Assembly (NCBI GenBank): GCA_023480885.1
Contig: JAMCWX010000029.1
Span: 1-61,621 of the forward strand
Direction of reading: 5' to 3'
DNA: 61,621 nt
From: Chloroflexota bacterium
GTDB taxonomy: Bacteria; Chloroflexota; UBA6077; FW602-bin22; JACPRP01
In this document: in pieces, positions 52,449 to 60,614 of the stretch
How the letters are laid out: each line of letters starts with the position of its first letter
Position numbering within the stretch: position 1 is the stretch's first letter
Translations under genes and position numbers: made by a program
Notes under the pieces: generated by a model
The model's input: only the letters and a program-made list of their open reading frames with translations
What the model was told of the DNA's origin: nothing
Databases searched by the model: none

Positions 52449-53366
52449 GTGTCTAAGATCGCCCTTGAACGAACAGCCGCGGCAACTGGTGCCCAGACCC
52501 TGAAGTATCTGCTCATCTCCATGAGGCCGAAGCAGTGGACCAAGAACTTCATGCTCTTCTTCGGCCTGATCTTTTCATACAACTTACGTAACCCTTCCCT
52601 GATCGTCCTCACCGTCGCCGGCTTCGCCATCTTTTGTCTTCTTTCCAGTGGCATTTATCTCGTGAACGACCTGGTCGATCTCGAAAAGGATCGCAAACAT
52701 CCGTTGAAGAGCAAGCGCCCGATCGCCAGCGGCAAGTTGCCTCAAGCCCTGGCTACCTTCGCAGCGTTTCTCTTGCTCATCGTCTCGATCCCTCTCGCTT
52801 TCATACTCAACTACAGCTTTGGGCTGATCGCGGTGGGCTACGTGACCCTTATGCTAGCCTACAGCTATGGCCTCAAACACCTCGTACTCATCGACGTCTT
52901 CGCTATCGCCGCTGGTTTCGTGTTGCGAGCCGTTGCAGGTGCCGAAGCGATCAGCGTGCCCATCTCGCCCTGGCTATATGTTTGCACAGCCTTAGGAGCG
53001 CTCTTCCTGGGCTTGAGCAAACGCCGCCACGAGCTTATCTTGCTAAACGACGATGCCACAGGCCACCGCAAGATACTCGAAGAATATAGCGCTCCCATGC
53101 TCGACCAGATGATTACCATAGTCACTGCGATGACGATCATGGGGTATTCCCTTTATACTTTCTCAGCCGAGAACTTGCCGCGAAACAACTCGATGATGCT
53201 CACCATACCATTCGTTCTCTACGGAGCTTTTCGCTACCTGTATCTAATCCATCTGAAAAACGCCGGGGGAAGTCCCGAGGACATATTGCTTAAAGACAAA
53301 CCGTTGCTACTAGACGTAGCGCTCTGGGTCGTCGTGTCAGCCGGTATCCTCTATTACTCCAGGTAG
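52449..53366 (+). CDS. UbiA-family prenyltransferase (decaprenyl-phosphate phosphoribosyltransferase-like)
   Basis: 305 residues from GTG 52449 (AGGAG ten bases upstream), about eight membrane helices. Asp-rich motif in VNDLVDLEKDRKHPLKSKRP and MRPKQWTKNFMLF near the start match the DPPR-synthase branch (Rv3806c-like), which transfers phosphoribose to a polyprenyl phosphate to make arabinose donors; the second Asp region is less typical. A role in cell-surface glycan synthesis is inferred. Followed seven bases later by pyk. Confidence 0.82.
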   Translation: MSKIALERTAAATGAQTLKYLLISMRPKQWTKNFMLFFGLIFSYNLRNPSLIVLTVAGFAIFCLLSSGIYLVNDLVDLEKDRKHPLKSKRPIASGKLPQALATFAAFLLLIVSIPLAFILNYSFGLIAVGYVTLMLAYSYGLKHLVLIDVFAIAAGFVLRAVAGAEAISVPISPWLYVCTALGALFLGLSKRRHELILLNDDATGHRKILEEYSAPMLDQMITIVTAMTIMGYSLYTFSAENLPRNNSMMLTIPFVLYGAFRYLYLIHLKNAGGSPEDILLKDKPLLLDVALWVVVSAGILYYSR

Positions 53367-53373
53367 AACGAGT

Positions 53374-54819
53374 ATGCGTCGTACGAAGATAGTATGCACC
53401 GTTGGTCCAGCCTCACAAGATGAAGGCGTGCTGCGCCAGATCATCCGCTCAGGTATGGACGTCGCTCGCCTCAACTTCTCCCACGGTGACCATCCCACAC
53501 ACGCTCGGAACATAGCCTTAACTCGTCGCCTTTCCTCCGAAGAAGGGCGAGTGGTTGCTGTGCTTCAGGACCTGCAGGGGCCACGCGTTCGCGTCGGCCC
53601 GATAAGAGACGGGCAGGCGAATCTGCAGGCCAACTCTACCTTCACCTTCACTGCCAGCCAGGTTCCAGGTGACGCTCGCACAGCTTCTGTCCTGGGTGCG
53701 GACCTCAGCAAGGACGTCAGGCCAGGCGACAGGATTCTCGTAGACGAAGGGCTCATCGAACTACGCGTCGAAGACGTCAAGTCCGGTGATGTCACCTGCA
53801 GGGTAATCAACGGCGGGCTGCTGCGTCCACACAAAGGCATAAACATCCCGGACGTTACGCTGAACATACCGACGATAACCGACAAGGACAGAATAGACCT
53901 GGCCTTCGGCGCCCAGCAGGCTGTTGATTTCGTCGCCTTGAGCTTCGTTCGCTCAGGCCGCGACGTCATCGAGGCACGCAAGCTCTTGATGGCCCACGGA
54001 TCTGATGCACCGATCATCGCCAAAGTAGAGAAACACGAGGCAGTGGACAACTTCGATAGCATTCTCGATGCAGCCGACGGTGTAATGGTGGCAAGAGGCG
54101 ACCTTGGCGTCGAGATGCCCCTGGAGCAAGTCCCAGCGGTGCAAAAAATGATCATCGGCAAATGCAGGACTGCTGGAAAGCCCGTGATCACTGCCACTCA
54201 GATGTTGAACTCGATGATCGAGAATCCTCGCCCAACGCGCGCCGAGGTCAGCGACATTGCCAATGCTATTTATGACGGAACCGACGCCGTTATGCTGAGC
54301 GGCGAGACGGCGGTCGGATCGTACCCTGTTGAATCTGTGGCCACTATGGACAAGATCGCCAGGGAAACTGAGCGAGTTCTGCCCTACACAGAATACTTGA
54401 GGCGAGTCACCGAGCTCGCAGCGCACGACGTCACCGATGCTATCAGCCAGGCCACAGTCGAGACCGCCTACGAACTAGGCGCAAAGGCCATTGTGACTAT
54501 GACGACATCAGGTTACACCGCGAGAATGATCGCCAAACACCGCCCCCCAACGCCAATCCTTGCGGCCACGCCTGCCGAAAAGACACGATTCCGCCTCGCC
54601 CTCACCTGGGGCGTCCAATCACCTTTGCAAAAAGAATACCGTACCACAGACGAGCTCATCGAAAGCGCTGTGGACGTTGCGGTGTCATCGGGGATTGCTC
54701 ACGAAGGCGATAGAATAGTGATAACGGCCGGGGTCCCTCTGGGCGGGACGGGCCGCACAAACTTCCTCAAAGTGCACGCCATTGGCGAAGCAACCAGCTA
54801 TCCAGATAAAGCGCCGTGA
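53374..54819 (+). CDS. pyk: pyruvate kinase
   Basis: 481 residues. It makes pyruvate and ATP from PEP and ADP. Recognised by RRTKIVCTVGPAS, MDVARLNFSHGDH, the active-site region APIIAKVEKHEAVDNFDSIL, VMVARGDLGVEMP, KPVITATQMLNSMIENPRPTRAE and the C-terminal regulatory domain. Full length. Likely cotranscribed with the prenyltransferase gene, an uncommon pairing. Confidence 0.96.
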   Translation: MRRTKIVCTVGPASQDEGVLRQIIRSGMDVARLNFSHGDHPTHARNIALTRRLSSEEGRVVAVLQDLQGPRVRVGPIRDGQANLQANSTFTFTASQVPGDARTASVLGADLSKDVRPGDRILVDEGLIELRVEDVKSGDVTCRVINGGLLRPHKGINIPDVTLNIPTITDKDRIDLAFGAQQAVDFVALSFVRSGRDVIEARKLLMAHGSDAPIIAKVEKHEAVDNFDSILDAADGVMVARGDLGVEMPLEQVPAVQKMIIGKCRTAGKPVITATQMLNSMIENPRPTRAEVSDIANAIYDGTDAVMLSGETAVGSYPVESVATMDKIARETERVLPYTEYLRRVTELAAHDVTDAISQATVETAYELGAKAIVTMTTSGYTARMIAKHRPPTPILAATPAEKTRFRLALTWGVQSPLQKEYRTTDELIESAVDVAVSSGIAHEGDRIVITAGVPLGGTGRTNFLKVHAIGEATSYPDKAP

Positions 54820-54838
54820 CGCCTGCGGCAGAGCCTCC

Positions 54839-55261
54839 TCACTGCTTTCCACAATAAGGGCAGACCCGCCAACCGAGGTTAAGCAAATGGTTGCACGACG
54901 GACATACTTGCCTCAATTGTGTCCCACACGAAGGACAGACCGCGAAATCCGGCTCGATCTTGTATTTGCAATTGGGACACGCCTGGCGGTCCTCGATGTC
55001 CTGTATTAAGGACTCCTCCTCTAACGAACGAGCATAAGCCTCGGCGAGAGTCTCGGGAGGTCTGAGAACAGTATAAAGTAGAAGGCCGGGCAGGTTGAAC
55101 AACAATACGAGAAACGTTGCCAGAATCTGGACGATGACGTCTTTACTCCTCTTCTGTATGTCACGAAACGTCCAGACGACGAGACTGAACCAGAAGGCTG
55201 TTACGTAGGCGCCAAGCAAAGCAATCGCAATCTGGATGATCGTTTCGATACCTTTGGGCAT
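54839..55261 (-). CDS. two-TM membrane protein with double zinc ribbon
   Basis: 140 residues from ATG 55261. Two helices (residues 8-30 and 42-66) separated by a basic loop (FRDIQKRSKDV), then a cytoplasmic tail with CPNCKYKIEPDFAVCPSCG and CPSCNHLLNLGWRVCPYCG, that is, a double zinc ribbon. The function is unknown; similar proteins are frequent in Chloroflexota. Convergent with pyk. Confidence 0.78.
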   Translation of the reverse strand: MPKGIETIIQIAIALLGAYVTAFWFSLVVWTFRDIQKRSKDVIVQILATFLVLLFNLPGLLLYTVLRPPETLAEAYARSLEEESLIQDIEDRQACPNCKYKIEPDFAVCPSCGTQLRQVCPSCNHLLNLGWRVCPYCGKQ

Positions 55262-55387
55262 TTCTTACCTCTTATGGAGTTTGTGGACACCTTACGTGTC
55301 ACTCGACACTATTCATAGGCATTTTCTGTGCCTACGAATTCAAATATAACATGGCCGAACGGCCGCTGCAAACTCTGTCTGCACAGA

Positions 55388-57790
55388 CTAAAGGGCCAGT
55401 TCGACTACCGTCACGCCCTCGCCTCCATCTCTGAGGTCGGCAGTTCTGAAAGATCGAACCATAGGATTCTGCGCCAGTTGCTCGCGGACGACTCGCCGAA
55501 GCACGCCAGTTCCCTTGCCGTGAATAACGCGTACCTCGGGCATCCCGGTCAGATAGGCATCGTTAATGTACTGCTCCAGCACTGGCAGAACCTGTTCGAC
55601 ACGCCACATCCGAATTTCGATCTCCCTTGGAGGAGTGGAACGCTCTTGCAGACGGATTTCAGTGCCACTCGTTTCATAGCAGGTCGGAACGCTCGGCTTC
55701 TTAACACGCTGGAGATCGCGCGCACTTACCCTGACCTTGAAGCCACCTAGCTGCACCTCCGCCTCTCCACGATTATCAGGCGCCGTCACAAGCTGGCCGT
55801 CCTGATTCAAGCTCCTAATTAGCACATAATCGCCGGCCTTCAGCTCTCTTTGAGGTAGTGAAGGCTCGGTAGGCTGCGGCGGCTGAGCTGCAGATCTCAT
55901 CTCAACAACCACCTGCGCTGCCTCGACGTCGCTCAGGGCAGCGGCAATTGCTTCCTTGTCAGGCTTCTCCCTCTCCGCGACCAGCCGCGCTGCGCGCAAT
56001 TGCCGGCGAACCTCTTCTATCTCCTTATAAACCTCTCCCCAGGCACGCTCGACAACGGCTTGCCGCTCCTTCTCGACAGCCGACAGCCGCTCCTCAAGCG
56101 CAGCCTTGCGCTCTTCGACTTCGCTCATCAGTCGTTCCAGCGCGCTGCGCTCCTCGGCGATCCTGCCTCTTTCGCCCTGAATCTGAGCGAGAAGGCTATC
56201 AACTTGCGTCTCGCTAGGATCGAGATGCTTCACAGCCCATTCCACCACTTGCGATGGCACGCCGAGCCTGCTGGCTATGGCAATCGCGTTGCTCCTACCG
56301 GGCAAGCCGATGGTCAGGCGATAGGAAGGGGCCAGGGTTTCAGGATCGAACTCGACGCAGGCGTTCTCCACTCCCTCTGTTGCGTGCGCGTACGCCTTAA
56401 GTTCTGAGTAATGCGTCGTGGCAATCGTGGGCACGCGCCGCTTGATCAGGTACTCCAGGATAGCGCGCGCCAGCGCCGATCCCTCGGTCGGGTCCGTCCC
56501 AGCGCCAAGCTCGTCGAGCAACGCCAGCGAACCCGCGTCCGCCTTTTTCAGCACGTCGATTACGCGCACGACGTGTGAAGAGAACGTCGACAAGCTCTGC
56601 TCGATGCTCTGCTCGTCGCCGATATCCGCGTACACCTGATCGAAGACACGCAGGCACGAGCCCTCATCGGCTGGAATCTGCATGCCACTCTGCGCCATTA
56701 GCGTCAACAGCCCCACGGTCTTCAAGGCAACCGTCTTGCCGCCGGTGTTTGGTCCGGTGATGACGAGAATGAAGAAGTCACCACCCAGATCTACCGTGAT
56801 TGGCACGACTTCGTCACCCAGGAGTGGATGCCGGGCGTTGATGAACTTGAGGAACAGTTTGCCGTCGCTTACGCTCCTGCTGGCTTCTTGCGCTGTGGCC
56901 TCCCCGCGAATCAACCTGGGCGCGCTGGCGCGCATCGCCACGGCATATTTCGCCTTCGCCAGCGCCAGGTCTATCGTAGCTAGAGCCATCACCGATTCGC
57001 CTAGATCCTCAGACACCGCTCCAACCATCGCCGAGAGCCCACGCAATATTCGCTGCACCTCACGTTGCTCTTCCAGTTGCAGCTCACGCCATCGGTTATT
57101 CATATCGACCGTTTCTATAGGCTCGACGAACACGGTTGCACCGCTGGCTGATTGCCCGTGAACAATACCTTGGAACTGCCCCTTGAAATCTGCCTTGATT
57201 GGGATTACGTAGCGCCCCTCGCGCTGGGTGACGATTGGCTCCTGGATAATTTGCCGCAAGGTCGAAGCGTTGACCAGCGACTCCAGCCTGTCCATCAGGC
57301 GCTGGTGCGCGATCTTCACCTCAGACCGCAGCCGGCGCAGTATTGGCGTGGCATTGTCGGCAACCTCGCCCTGTGGCGTGATGCAGCGAGCGATCTCTTG
57401 CTCGACGTCCTCATGAATGGCTATCCGCTCCGCGATCTGGGCGAGCAATGGCAACTGTCGGCCCAGCCTGCTCAAGTTGGCTGCAAGCACGCGCCCGCAA
57501 GCAAGCGTCGCGGAAACGTCCAGTAGATCCGCAGGATCGAGCGTTCCCCCGAGCGCGGCTCGGCGAGCAACGCCACGCACGTCTCTCGCCGTCGCTACGG
57601 ACATATTAGGTTTCAAATCGAGCAGTTTCCTTGCTTCCTCCGTTTGCTGCTGCAAGAGCAGCACTAAGTCGAAATCGTAAGAAGGAGTCAGGCTAAGCGC
57701 CATCTCCTGGCTTGCCGAAAACGACGCGAATCGCGCGAGTCTTCCCAGTATCTTAGGAAGTTCAAGGATATCAAGTGTTCGCTGTCCCAC
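55388..57790 (-). CDS. mutS2: MutS2 family ATPase/endonuclease
   Basis: 800 residues from GTG 57790 (GGAG upstream). Core and clamp region at the N-terminus, Walker A GPNTGGKTVALKT at about 346, Walker B SLALLDELGAGTDPTEG, a long coiled coil (about 520-610), and a C-terminal Smr domain (from about 722, EVRVIHGKGTGVLRRVV). Family roles: suppression of recombination or, in Firmicutes, splitting of collided ribosomes. The MutS mismatch-recognition domain is absent, as expected. Confidence 0.95.
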   Translation of the reverse strand: MGQRTLDILELPKILGRLARFASFSASQEMALSLTPSYDFDLVLLLQQQTEEARKLLDLKPNMSVATARDVRGVARRAALGGTLDPADLLDVSATLACGRVLAANLSRLGRQLPLLAQIAERIAIHEDVEQEIARCITPQGEVADNATPILRRLRSEVKIAHQRLMDRLESLVNASTLRQIIQEPIVTQREGRYVIPIKADFKGQFQGIVHGQSASGATVFVEPIETVDMNNRWRELQLEEQREVQRILRGLSAMVGAVSEDLGESVMALATIDLALAKAKYAVAMRASAPRLIRGEATAQEASRSVSDGKLFLKFINARHPLLGDEVVPITVDLGGDFFILVITGPNTGGKTVALKTVGLLTLMAQSGMQIPADEGSCLRVFDQVYADIGDEQSIEQSLSTFSSHVVRVIDVLKKADAGSLALLDELGAGTDPTEGSALARAILEYLIKRRVPTIATTHYSELKAYAHATEGVENACVEFDPETLAPSYRLTIGLPGRSNAIAIASRLGVPSQVVEWAVKHLDPSETQVDSLLAQIQGERGRIAEERSALERLMSEVEERKAALEERLSAVEKERQAVVERAWGEVYKEIEEVRRQLRAARLVAEREKPDKEAIAAALSDVEAAQVVVEMRSAAQPPQPTEPSLPQRELKAGDYVLIRSLNQDGQLVTAPDNRGEAEVQLGGFKVRVSARDLQRVKKPSVPTCYETSGTEIRLQERSTPPREIEIRMWRVEQVLPVLEQYINDAYLTGMPEVRVIHGKGTGVLRRVVREQLAQNPMVRSFRTADLRDGGEGVTVVELAL

Positions 57791-57820
57791 GCAGTCTCCA
57801 TGCTTGTATGGTCTGAGGGA

Positions 57821-57849
57821 ATTATAACGGATTCTGTGGAGTGTGTCAT
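57821..57849 (-). promoter_or_regulatory. mutS2 promoter
   Basis: Minus strand ATGACA (57849-57844), 17-base spacer, perfect TATAAT (57826-57821). Confidence 0.6.
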
Positions 57850-57889
57850 TGCCGAAGATGCCTGGCCGTTAATTTAACCAAGAACTAAT

Positions 57890-58441
57890 CTAGGCAAACG
57901 GCGCGGGCAAGCCAGCGGGAAGCCATAGCCGAAGGGCAACGGCGAACCGGTGTATTTCAGAGGAAAGAACTGGGGCGAAGACGGAACGGCTCATCTGGTC
58001 GCGCGCAAACCAGACTGTGGATTCCATTCCTATCCAATCTACCTTGAGCCCGTAGTTCACGATAGCCACCACAACTACGGCTAAGATCCAGCCACTGAAC
58101 AGTCCCAAAGCGGCTCCGCCAGTGAGATCAGCCATCGAAAGGACAGGCATACGAGTATTTCCGTAAACCGTGTAGCTCATCCAGTTCAGAATAACGAACG
58201 CGACGACGAAGACCAGCGCAAGAGATGCAAAGGCCCTGGCCGCGCTATCGCTATTAGGAAACACGTACCAGAGCTGGTCATTTACAAAGCGATAGTACTG
58301 CGCTGCGAGCACGGTCGAGATGTAGACAGATCCTAACAGAAGCGCCTGGCGCAAAAGACCCTGATAGGCTCCAGCAAGAAGGCCAGCTAGCAAAAGGAAG
58401 GAAATCCCAGCGTCTACCCAGTTGACATCGACCTGTGTCAC
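57890..58441 (-). CDS. cvpA: CvpA-family membrane protein
   Basis: 183 residues from GTG 58441. Four hydrophobic segments with the CvpA pattern: VDAGISFLLLAGLLAGAYQG, FASLALVFVVAFVILNW, then LTGGAALGLFSGWILAVVVV. CvpA proteins are inner-membrane, linked to colicin V production or envelope stress; the exact role is unknown. It sits upstream of mutS2, a pairing seen in other bacteria. Confidence 0.82.
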   Translation of the reverse strand: MTQVDVNWVDAGISFLLLAGLLAGAYQGLLRQALLLGSVYISTVLAAQYYRFVNDQLWYVFPNSDSAARAFASLALVFVVAFVILNWMSYTVYGNTRMPVLSMADLTGGAALGLFSGWILAVVVVAIVNYGLKVDWIGMESTVWFARDQMSRSVFAPVLSSEIHRFAVALRLWLPAGLPAPFA

Positions 58442-58476
58442 AACTCCAGCGCCTCAAACGGTTTTCGATATACGGA

Positions 58477-58575
58477 TCAAAAGCCAGTGGTGTAAGTAGT
58501 GCTAATCCACCTTCCGAGAAACAGCAGGAACAGTATGATGATAAAAGCAATCACCGCGAACGAGGTTCTGTTCAT
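58477..58575 (-). CDS. very small single-span membrane protein, unknown
   Basis: 32 residues from ATG 58575: a short polar start (MNRTSFAV), a strongly hydrophobic helix (IAFIIILFLLFLG), then RWISTTYTTGF. A weak AGAGAG lies upstream. It precedes cvpA by 35 bases on the same strand. The clean helix and turn-over to Arg/Trp at the membrane edge argue for a real peptide, but the length makes this uncertain. Confidence 0.4.
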   Translation of the reverse strand: MNRTSFAVIAFIIILFLLFLGRWISTTYTTGF

Positions 58576-58766
58576 TATACACTCTCTGATCTGGATCGAC
58601 TGCTGATGGCCCATTCTAGCGCAGGGTCGTTATCCAGGCAATAGTCCTTTTTTCCCAGGCAGGAAACCCTTTGGTACTGTCTTGCGGCGCCAAAGAACTA
58701 CGTTCTGCTCGCACCCAATCTCTCTGACATCACGAATTCTGAGGCCAGGTCCAGCCAGGCCAAGAT

Positions 58767-59840
58767 TTACCTGAGCTGGCCCCATCGTCTCAGATCGGTG
58801 GCGACGCGACGTGTTCGTGGCGAACGTTCCAGCACAAGCTGATAGGCTAAGAGGTAATCATCAGCCAGCCTCGGCGCATCAAACTTACACTCGACGTGAG
58901 CGCGACAAACAGAAGGGTCGATTTTGTTGATCTTCATCACGGCCCTGGCCATTTCATCGGCATCGTCGACCAGATATCCTGTCTTGCCGTCGGCCACAAT
59001 CTCTGGCGCGGCTCCATGTCTAAAGGCTATCACAGGAGTACCGCAGGCCATTGCCTCCACAAGCACCAGACCAAAAGGCTCGTTCCAGGTAATGGGAAAA
59101 AGCAGGCAGCTAGCTCTGGCGTACAACATTCTCTTGGCTTCGGCGTCGGCTTCTCCTAAATACTGTATCTGACGCCCATCGATCATCGGCTTGACCACCA
59201 GGTTGAAGTGTCTGACGTCTTCCACGCCTACCTTGGCCGCCATGATCAGTTTCTTGCCGAGCTTCCGTGCCACCTCGATGGCGAAGTGCGGCCCTTTATC
59301 CCTGGACATTCTCCCGACGAAGAGCAGATAATCATCCTTGGCCTCGACGTAAGGATAGCTGGCGACGTCGATAGAATTATATATCGGCCCGACGTAGTTC
59401 TTGTCGGGCATGCCCTTCTTCGCAGATTTGCTGACCGTGTTGTAAAAGCCATCGTATCGATCCCAAACTATGCGCAAATCCTTAGTCACAGGATTGTGCA
59501 CTGTGGTCAGCATTGGTGTGGACACGAGATTGCTCACGGCCATAGCCAGCTCGCCCTGGTGATTGTGAACGATATCGAACTCCTCAGCAGCCTCCAGGGC
59601 AGCCGCGACATGAACCCATTCGTAAGGCTGGCTGTTGGCCACATCCGTTGACGTCCGAAGGCCATGAGGCCATATTGCGCGCAGTCGCGCCGAGGTTATC
59701 GAGTCTCCCGAAGCAAACAAGGTCACCTCGTGTCCACGTCGAACCAGCTCTTCCGTAAGAACGCTCACGACAAGCTCCGTTCCGCCGTAGCGCGGCGGAG
59801 GAACTCTCTCCTGCAGCGGTGCAAGTTGGGCTATCCTCAT
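58767..59840 (-). CDS. GT4-family glycosyltransferase
   Basis: 357 residues from ATG 59840; the frame stays open further 5' but that part is low-complexity and out of character. GT-B fold with RIAQLAPLQERVPPPRYGGTE at the start (sugar-acceptor side), then LLFVGRMSRDKGPHFAIEVA and the donor-site E-x7-E as NEPFGLVLVEAMACGTPVIAF. GT4 enzymes use nucleotide sugars. Acceptor unknown. It is near gtrA and a GT2 gene, so part of a surface polysaccharide neighbourhood. Confidence 0.88.
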   Translation of the reverse strand: MRIAQLAPLQERVPPPRYGGTELVVSVLTEELVRRGHEVTLFASGDSITSARLRAIWPHGLRTSTDVANSQPYEWVHVAAALEAAEEFDIVHNHQGELAMAVSNLVSTPMLTTVHNPVTKDLRIVWDRYDGFYNTVSKSAKKGMPDKNYVGPIYNSIDVASYPYVEAKDDYLLFVGRMSRDKGPHFAIEVARKLGKKLIMAAKVGVEDVRHFNLVVKPMIDGRQIQYLGEADAEAKRMLYARASCLLFPITWNEPFGLVLVEAMACGTPVIAFRHGAAPEIVADGKTGYLVDDADEMARAVMKINKIDPSVCRAHVECKFDAPRLADDYLLAYQLVLERSPRTRRVATDLRRWGQLR

Positions 59841-60194
59841 AAAGCTGTCCACCCCCCCACGAGATTTCCATCGAAGCAGCCTACCTCTCCAGCCAAGACC
59901 GGCAAGAATCGTGCCAGGCCGACCTGGTACGTATCTTGCAACACATATTAGACGATGAATTGGGAACTTGGACAACGTTAGGGTTGGGGGTTGAGAGCTG
60001 AGACGCATAGAACCCGATGCTCCAACGAGGGTGCTAATGGTGGCAGGTGGGGGGAGGGGTGTCGGGTGCTGAGGGCACAGCGAAGCCGGGTGTTGTCGCT
60101 GTGCTCTCGTCGTTCTACGGGGTTCTAAGCGAGACAAGCGTCGAACAATGTTTCGGCACGACCCCCAGCGCCTGATCGAACGGAGAACGCCGTA
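59841..60194. other. intergenic region between the GT4 gene and gtrA
   Basis: Holds a minus-strand promoter (next entry) and an imperfect 13-bp inverted repeat at 60071-60108 (GAGGGCACAGCGA/TCGCTGTGCTCTC). A G-rich run (GGTGGGGGGAGGGG, near 60046) is notable. No convincing gene. Confidence 0.4.
59947..59975 (-). promoter_or_regulatory. promoter of the GT4 gene
   Basis: Minus strand TTGTCC (59975-59970), 17-base spacer, TCTAAT (59952-59947). Confidence 0.45.
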
Positions 60195-60614
60195 ATGAAT
60201 AGGCTCAATCCAACGCAACAGGCTATACGCGAAACCTTGGCCAAGTTCGCCAAGTTCGCTATAGTTGGATTCAGCGGTGTCGGCGTCAACGCCGGATTCC
60301 TCTTTGTGTTGTACGAAGTTCTCCGTATGCCCCTCATCGCTGCCTCGGCGATTTCCGTGGAGGCGGCAATCATCAACAATTTCACCCTCAACAGTTGGTG
60401 GACCTTCAACGATAGCGAACTATCAGTGTATAAGTTCGCAAAATTCAACCTGGTTTCCCTTGGGGGTATGATCATCACCGTGATGACTCTTCACGCTCTG
60501 GTGAGCAATTCAGGGATTTACTACCAAATAGCCAATCTGGTTGGCATCACCCTCGCTACCATATGGAACTTCGCGTTGAATCTGCTCTGGACGTGGGGGT
60601 GGGATAGACGATGA
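60195..60614 (+). CDS. GtrA-family membrane protein
   Basis: 139 residues, four helices. KFAKFAIVGFSGVGVNAGFLF at the N-terminus and INNFTLNSWWTF are the GtrA signatures, and the second half repeats the pattern (WNFALNLLWTW). GtrA-like proteins are thought to flip or chaperone polyprenyl-linked sugars. It overlaps the following GT2 gene as ATGA, so the pair is coupled. Confidence 0.88.
   Translation: MNRLNPTQQAIRETLAKFAKFAIVGFSGVGVNAGFLFVLYEVLRMPLIAASAISVEAAIINNFTLNSWWTFNDSELSVYKFAKFNLVSLGGMIITVMTLHALVSNSGIYYQIANLVGITLATIWNFALNLLWTWGWDRR

Noticed and set aside
58278-58550. Minus-strand frame of 90 codons at the cvpA start
   Set aside because: It is an alternative frame of cvpA and the small peptide gene, with no independent support.
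59841-60218. Extending the GT4 protein to the upstream start of its open frame (483 residues)
   Set aside because: The extra 126 residues are low-complexity Arg/Pro/Ser-rich, contain the candidate promoter, and the GT4 fold starts cleanly at ATG 59840.
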